Assembly (NCBI RefSeq): GCF_029433095.1
Contig: NZ_JARNTX010000001.1
Coordinates: forward strand, 1,178,001-1,242,000
From: Hymenobacter sp. YC55
GTDB taxonomy: Bacteria > Bacteroidota > Bacteroidia > Cytophagales > Hymenobacteraceae
Reading direction: 5' to 3'
DNA: 64,000 nt
Shown here: one piece after another, positions 59,943 to 64,000 of the stretch
Layout: every line of letters begins with the position of its first letter
Position numbering within the stretch: position 1 is the stretch's first letter
Notes under the pieces: model-generated
Told to the model about the DNA's origin: nothing
Databases searched by the model: none
Seen by the model: only the letters and a program-made list of their open reading frames with translations
Program-made: the position numbers and the translations under genes

Positions 59943-60406
59943 AAAGCACTCAGGTTCACTCGGCGGAAGTTTACATCTCGAAATCGGGTTTCATTGTCGG
60001 GCCAGATATCGGCGGGTGGCGCGGCACCAAATACCTCCTGGTATAGCGTCTTGGTCTGGCCGTACCAGTCGTTGAATTTACTGCGCTCGGCGTCGCCGCC
60101 GCGGGTGGGGCCGTGGTGAATAGGGCGTTCGAGCACCTGCTCACAGAACTCCAGCCAGTAGGAGCGGGTGTAAAGCAGGTGCAGGTGCCAGACCTGATCC
60201 ACCTGGTCGGAGGGGGTGAGCGGGTGCTCGGTCAGGCACAGCAGAAACATAAATTTCTTGTACTCCAGTACCGCTCGCAGAGCATATTCCAGAGGCCAAC
60301 CATTTTCGCGCGCCAGCCGGTCGGTAAAGGAAAACGCCGCAGTTGGATCATCCAGCTCGAAGCGCCGGATGCGGTTCCACAGGTCGGGTTGCCGGATGGG
60401 CATCAT
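59903..60406 (-). CDS. Glycine-rich-domain-containing-like protein (DUF1399/GRDP)
   Basis: A 167-aa protein with the GRDP pattern: YKKFMFLLCLTEHPLTPS, then DQVDQVWHLHLLYTRSY, a His-rich helix and DWYGQTKTLYQEVFG. Found with partner Gly/Cys-rich genes in bacteria. Translated with its overlapping neighbour. Biochemical role unknown. Confidence 0.65.
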   Translation of the reverse strand: MMPIRQPDLWNRIRRFELDDPTAAFSFTDRLARENGWPLEYALRAVLEYKKFMFLLCLTEHPLTPSDQVDQVWHLHLLYTRSYWLEFCEQVLERPIHHGPTRGGDAERSKFNDWYGQTKTLYQEVFGAAPPADIWPDNETRFRDVNFRRVNLSAFWLLPKLRFRRKT

Positions 60407-60540
60407 GCGGGAAGTGGTAGCGGCTATGCGTTGCTAAAGTTAGTGTTTTCTGAATATACAAAGGCCTAGTGCTAGCTCCACAATACCCTTTCTGCACCTC
60501 TGGCGTAGGTATTTCTATTGTCCATCTAACCTTTAACCGA

Positions 60541-60912
60541 ATGAATCAGCCTATTTCTCGTAAGCAGCATGGCTTCTCCGACCTTTCCTATGTTCCGATG
60601 GCACTTGCCCTGCCCAAACTCGCTGGCTTCGAAGACGAAGAAAAAGCCGTTGCGGTAACCCGCTTCCTGGCCGGCAACGTCGCAACTGTAGGTCTGTTCA
60701 CCCGCGCCGAGTGGGGAGCAGTTAAAAAAATACCGTTCAAAGCCCACTTGCTGCTCGATATAGGTGCAGGCGTCATAGCCGCCGCTTCGCCTTGGCTGTT
60801 TGGCTTCGCCGACAACAAAAAAGCTCGTAACGGGCTCTTGCTGCTCGGTGCCGTAAATATTATGGCGGGTGCTCTGTCGCGGCCCGAAGAAATGCCCGAG
60901 GGTACCTACTAG
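60541..60912 (+). CDS. SPW-repeat membrane protein
   Basis: A 123-aa protein from ATG 60541 (a longer frame from 60469 is unlikely). Two or three hydrophobic segments with the SPWLFGFADN motif near residue 80 typical of SPW repeats. Probably an inner-membrane protein of unknown role. Followed by a long perfect terminator. Confidence 0.75.
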   Translation: MNQPISRKQHGFSDLSYVPMALALPKLAGFEDEEKAVAVTRFLAGNVATVGLFTRAEWGAVKKIPFKAHLLLDIGAGVIAAASPWLFGFADNKKARNGLLLLGAVNIMAGALSRPEEMPEGTY

Positions 60913-60936
60913 TCAGAACTCAGGTTATATAAGTAG

Positions 60937-60984
60937 AACAGCCTTGCAGCAACTTCCATCTAGAAGTTGCTGCAAGGCTGTTTT
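60937..60984 (+). terminator. Long perfect terminator
   Basis: A 20-bp stem, AACAGCCTTGCAGCAACTTC at 60937-60956 with its exact complement at 60963-60982, a 6-nt loop and TTTT. Confidence 0.9.
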
Positions 60985-61012
60985 GCGTCTTAAGAATAAA
61001 CATTTAAAAGCT

Positions 61013-61064
61013 AGAGCTACAAGCTAGCTCCCTTTCTAGATGCGGGGAGTCAACTTGTAGCTCT
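61013..61064 (-). terminator. Imperfect hairpin below the alcohol dehydrogenase
   Basis: AGAGCTACAAG (61013-61023) and CTTGTAGCTCT (61054-61064) pair across an internal CTCCC/GGGGAG stem. On the minus strand it is followed by AGCTTTTAAATG, so it may end the 61102 transcript. Confidence 0.5.
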
Positions 61065-61101
61065 AATCTAGAATCTGAAGGAGCAACTTCGTTAACTATG
61101 A

Positions 61102-62214
61102 TTACGCTTCTTCTTTCAACGACTGCATGTCGATGACGTGGCGGTAGCGCACTTCCTTGTCCATCAGGTCGTCAAAGGCTTTGTTAATTTCCTGCATGGA
61201 AATCATTTGGACCTCGGGCAGAATTTTGTGCTTGGCGCAGAAATCTAGGACTTCCTGCGTTTCGGCAATGCCACCGATGATGGAGCCGGCGACCGAGCGG
61301 CGGTACATGGCCATATCCATGTTGTTAAGCGGCTTTTTGTACTCGCCCAGCAAGCCTACGGCTACTACGGTGCCGTCGAGGTCGAGCAAGCTAACGTAGT
61401 CGCTGATGTCGTAGGCGTCGGGGATGGTGTTGAGGATGAAGTCGAACGAAGCTTCGTGCTGCTTCATGGCGGCAGAGTCGGTGGAAATCAGCACCTCGTG
61501 GGCGCCCATGGCTTGGGCATCGGCTTGCTTGTCTTTGGACGTGGTGATTACCGTCACATTAGCACCCAGGGCTTTGGCCAGCTTCACGGCCATGTGGCCT
61601 AACCCACCGAGGCCCACTATGCCTACCCGGTCACCTTCCTTCACGTTCCAGTGCTTCATAGGCGAATAGGTAGTAACGCCGGCGCACAGAATAGGCGCTA
61701 CAGCGCTGGTATTGAGCCCTTCGGGAATACGCAGTACAAAAGACTCCTTCACGGTAATGTTGGTGGAGTATCCGCCAAACGTGTTAGCGCCGCTACCGTC
61801 GGGCTTCATGGGGCCATTGTAGGTGGCCGTCCAGCTTACCGGACCTTGGCAGTAGTTTTCCTGGCCTTGCTGGCAAGGCTTGCACTGGCCGCACGAGTCT
61901 ATCATGCAGCCCACGCCCACGATGTCGCCCACCTTGAACTTGGTGACGGTGCTGCCAACCTCGATGACTTGGCCCACAATTTCATGACCAGGCACGCACG
62001 GATACACCGTGTTTTTCCAGTCGTTTTTCACCTGATGCAAATCGGAGTGGCAGACCCCGCAGTAGAGAATGTCGATGTGCACTTCGTCGGCCTGGGGTGG
62101 GTGCCGCTCGATTTCCATGCGCTTGAGGCCGTTGAAAATCGAATTAGTAGCGCCGTAAGCGGGCGTCTTGATGGTGGTAATGGTGCTAGAAGTTTCGGCA
62201 GTGCTGGTTTCCAT
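61102..62214 (-). CDS. Zinc-dependent alcohol dehydrogenase (YahK/CAD-like)
   Basis: A 370-aa protein from ATG 62214 (the 62256 start adds a Pro-rich leader). Catalytic zinc site CGVCHSDLH and GHE; structural zinc Cys in MIDSCGQCKPCQQGQENYC; Rossmann motif GLGGLGHMAVKLAKALGA. Reduces aldehydes with NADPH. Single gene with its own upstream region (62215-62446). Confidence 0.9.
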   Translation of the reverse strand: METSTAETSSTITTIKTPAYGATNSIFNGLKRMEIERHPPQADEVHIDILYCGVCHSDLHQVKNDWKNTVYPCVPGHEIVGQVIEVGSTVTKFKVGDIVGVGCMIDSCGQCKPCQQGQENYCQGPVSWTATYNGPMKPDGSGANTFGGYSTNITVKESFVLRIPEGLNTSAVAPILCAGVTTYSPMKHWNVKEGDRVGIVGLGGLGHMAVKLAKALGANVTVITTSKDKQADAQAMGAHEVLISTDSAAMKQHEASFDFILNTIPDAYDISDYVSLLDLDGTVVAVGLLGEYKKPLNNMDMAMYRRSVAGSIIGGIAETQEVLDFCAKHKILPEVQMISMQEINKAFDDLMDKEVRYRHVIDMQSLKEEA

Positions 62215-62446
62215 AGGTAGAAAGATTGGTTTTGGAGGTGGAAAAGGACGTGGCATCCCGGCCAGCCGAAGCTGCCGGAGTATGAGGGAGTTACGGCCGT
62301 GTTTAGTGCGTAGTTGGTTGAATTCCTTGAATAGCTAAATCTTGTTAGCCTGTGGTTGAACTTGGCGGCACCGACCTTTTCCGGAGGTAGCTTTGTTGCT
62401 TTCCCGCCTATGGAAATCAGAGTGGGCGTAACAAGCACAGCAGCGT

Positions 62447-63433
62447 ATGCAAACCAGAAGAATGGCGCCGGTAGCACAAGGGCTACTTTTACTAGCGAGT
62501 TTATTACCCTTGACTTCGGTGGCCCAAAGTAGCCGTTCAGTCACCGCCTCACCCGCACTCCCCGTGCCTCCTGGTACCGTACGTGCCGCCGAAAACCTGT
62601 TTGTAGATCAAGCGGAAGTAGCTAACATCCACTGGCTGGAATACCTGCACTTCATCCGCCGCGACTCGGCGCTAACGTTCTACAACAGCCAACTCCCCGA
62701 TTCCACTACCTGGCAGCCTGCCCCGACACCCAAACAAAAGGAAGCCCCCAAATCATATTTTCGTACGCCGGCCTACTTCTACTTTCCTGTTGTGGGTATC
62801 AGCTACGAGCAAGCGCTGGCCTATTGCCGCTGGCGCAGTATCATGGTCAACCGTGGCTATTTCCAGAGTGCTGAGTTTCGCAAGCAGCATCCCGAATTGC
62901 GCGATTATCAAGTAACAGTGGAGTACCGATTGCCCACGGAAATGGAATGGCAGCTAGGCGCCGCCGGTGGCCTGCCGTCGGGTCCGCGCCCATTTGAGGT
63001 GATACAAACCAAACCCGTTCGCAAGGCCAAAGGCCAAAAGCTAGGGGCGGCCAAAAGCTTAGTGGCTTGCCTCGATGCACAGCAACTGCCGCATCCCGCC
63101 ACTGAGGTAGCCTATGAACTGCCGTTCAACCTGAAGGAGAACTATTATTTGGCCGGCAGCAACCAACTCTTTACCTGTGTGCCTTCCACAGCGAAATTTC
63201 CCTTGCAACTCACCACAAGCGGCCCACTTAATGGCTTTGGAGTGCAACATATCATTGGCAACGTAGCCGAAATGACGGCCACCAAGGGCGTGGCCAAAGG
63301 CGGTTCTTTTAAGACTTCCGCGCAGGAACTGAAACTAGAGTCACGCCAAGTATATCAGGGGCCGCAAAGTTGGCTGGGTTTCCGGTGCGTAGCCACGGTG
63401 AAGGTACAGAGAAAGTCATCTGGAGCGCAATAG
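62447..63433 (+). CDS. SUMF1/FGE-type secreted protein
   Basis: A 328-aa protein with an N-terminal signal peptide (about 1-26), then a formylglycine-generating-enzyme fold: FVDQAEVANIHWLEYL, VVGISYEQALAYCRWR, RLPTEMEWQLGAAGG, GNVAEMTATKGVAKGGSF, WLGFRCV. Gliding-type lipoproteins use the same fold without enzyme activity. I do not see the paired catalytic Cys residues of true FGE, so an adhesin or structural role is likely. Confidence 0.8.
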   Translation: MQTRRMAPVAQGLLLLASLLPLTSVAQSSRSVTASPALPVPPGTVRAAENLFVDQAEVANIHWLEYLHFIRRDSALTFYNSQLPDSTTWQPAPTPKQKEAPKSYFRTPAYFYFPVVGISYEQALAYCRWRSIMVNRGYFQSAEFRKQHPELRDYQVTVEYRLPTEMEWQLGAAGGLPSGPRPFEVIQTKPVRKAKGQKLGAAKSLVACLDAQQLPHPATEVAYELPFNLKENYYLAGSNQLFTCVPSTAKFPLQLTTSGPLNGFGVQHIIGNVAEMTATKGVAKGGSFKTSAQELKLESRQVYQGPQSWLGFRCVATVKVQRKSSGAQ

Positions 63434-63718
63434 CGCTTTTTAAAGCACGATGATGTGCAAAGGCGCTTTCACGCGTCTCGACGTTAAGCGAGTCTACCAG
63501 CCCTTGTAGGTTCGGTGAAGACACCAGAGGGGTTTCGCGTATCTTTAGATAGTAGTCATTGTCACGGCGCGGCTGTCCCGTTTCACGCCCGGTGTCTAAA
63601 AAAGCACCTGGTTTTGATAAGCCATGATTACTTGCTCAACAAGACCGGGCGCCTTCTTTTTGGAGAGAATAGTAGCAACAGAATGGCTATCTACAGTACC
63701 TTCTTGGTAGGTTATGGG

Positions 63719-64000
63719 CTACTCTATCAACACTTTGCTCCGTAACAAGCCGGCATCCGTCTGTACTTCCAGCGAATACAGGCCCTTAAGCTGTTGGCTT
63801 AGGTCAAGACGTTGATCGGCAGGCAAGGCCGAGGCATGATACACTGTGCGGCCCAGTGTATCAAACACGCGTACGTTGTTGACGCGGCCCGCCGCGGTGG
63901 GCAATTGTAATGTGAAAGAGCCTGACGCGCTAGGATTAGGGAATACTTCCAGTTGAAGGGCTGATGTGTTAGCAGCGCGGTTGGCTAAAGGATTACCTAC
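63719..64000 (-). CDS. C-terminal end of a T9SS-secreted protein (sorting domain), partial
   Basis: 93 codons are visible and the 5' part lies beyond the window. The sequence (LEVFPNPSASGSF ... RVFDTLGRTVYHAS ... KGLYSLEVQTDAGLLRSKVLIE) is a type A Por secretion tail, which targets cargo to the type IX secretion system of Bacteroidota and is cleaved off. The cargo itself is not seen. Confidence 0.85.
   Translation of the reverse strand, partial: VGNPLANRAANTSALQLEVFPNPSASGSFTLQLPTAAGRVNNVRVFDTLGRTVYHASALPADQRLDLSQQLKGLYSLEVQTDAGLLRSKVLIE

Noticed and set aside
61651..62220. 189-aa antisense ORF in the alcohol dehydrogenase gene
   Set aside because: It overlaps the conserved zinc and Rossmann regions in the opposite strand; no independent start signal or domain.

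Overview
The window comes from a member of the Bacteroidota, most likely Cytophagales and close to Hymenobacter. The reasons are a type IX secretion (Por) sorting tail at the right edge, Bacteroidota-type phage families (DUF5675 endolysin, DUF6712 connector, XkdF-like protease), scarce Shine-Dalgarno signals, frequent GTG/TTG starts and a moderately high GC content. The genus is inferred.

Layout: (1) 1-1749: a short flank with an XRE/S24 repressor-like gene under a dyad operator, a superinfection-immunity/SHOCT membrane protein and a small HTH-like protein. (2) 1750-38538: an apparently complete, about 36.8 kb siphovirus-type prophage bounded by a 14-bp direct repeat (attL/attR). Its left arm holds a moron acyltransferase and a sigma-like regulator. 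A long minus-strand late operon follows: terminase, tail fibre with an SGNH esterase, baseplate, tape measure, protease/scaffold, capsid, portal, connector, holin, endolysin and candidate spanin. Plus-strand moron cassettes interrupt it. The early region encodes nuclease, Ead-like, replication, PAPS-reductase-like and annealing-like proteins. A repressor-integrase pair lies next to attR. (3) 38768-50416: a three-gene minus-strand biosynthetic operon: a 2223-aa A-T-KS-AT-ACP-aminotransferase hybrid, a 1356-aa C-A-T-TE NRPS and a dedicated phosphopantetheinyl transferase. (4) 50982-64000: chromosomal genes: OmpR-type two-component system, SulP transporter, quinone oxidoreductase, M1 aminopeptidase, a Gly/Cys-rich protein pair, SPW-repeat protein, alcohol dehydrogenase, SUMF1-type protein and the 3' end of a T9SS cargo gene.

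Three regulatory layers can be read in the prophage DNA. Five copies of a promoter-like element (TTGTCA, 18-19 bp, TTATAT or TTTCTA) sit in late-operon gaps. Four of them directly follow a terminator hairpin, and three place a start codon 4 nt after the -10, which predicts leaderless late mRNAs. Ten TGTGAT-like boxes, mostly spaced at multiples of about 10 bp, flank the early control genes and resemble a switch operator array. Six copies of the perfect palindrome TGTCTATAGACA at about 22-bp spacing lie inside the replication-protein gene and look like the origin.

The most interesting systems are: the assembly line, predicted to make a small beta-amino-acid-containing product (Pro-like starter + malonyl + amine + Gly, from my reading of the specificity codes); the late-promoter family with the phage's own sigma-like protein; and the pairing of two phage-borne acyltransferases with a phage tail esterase, which suggests modification and removal of acyl groups on the host surface. 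All calls rest on reading the sequence; no database search was run.
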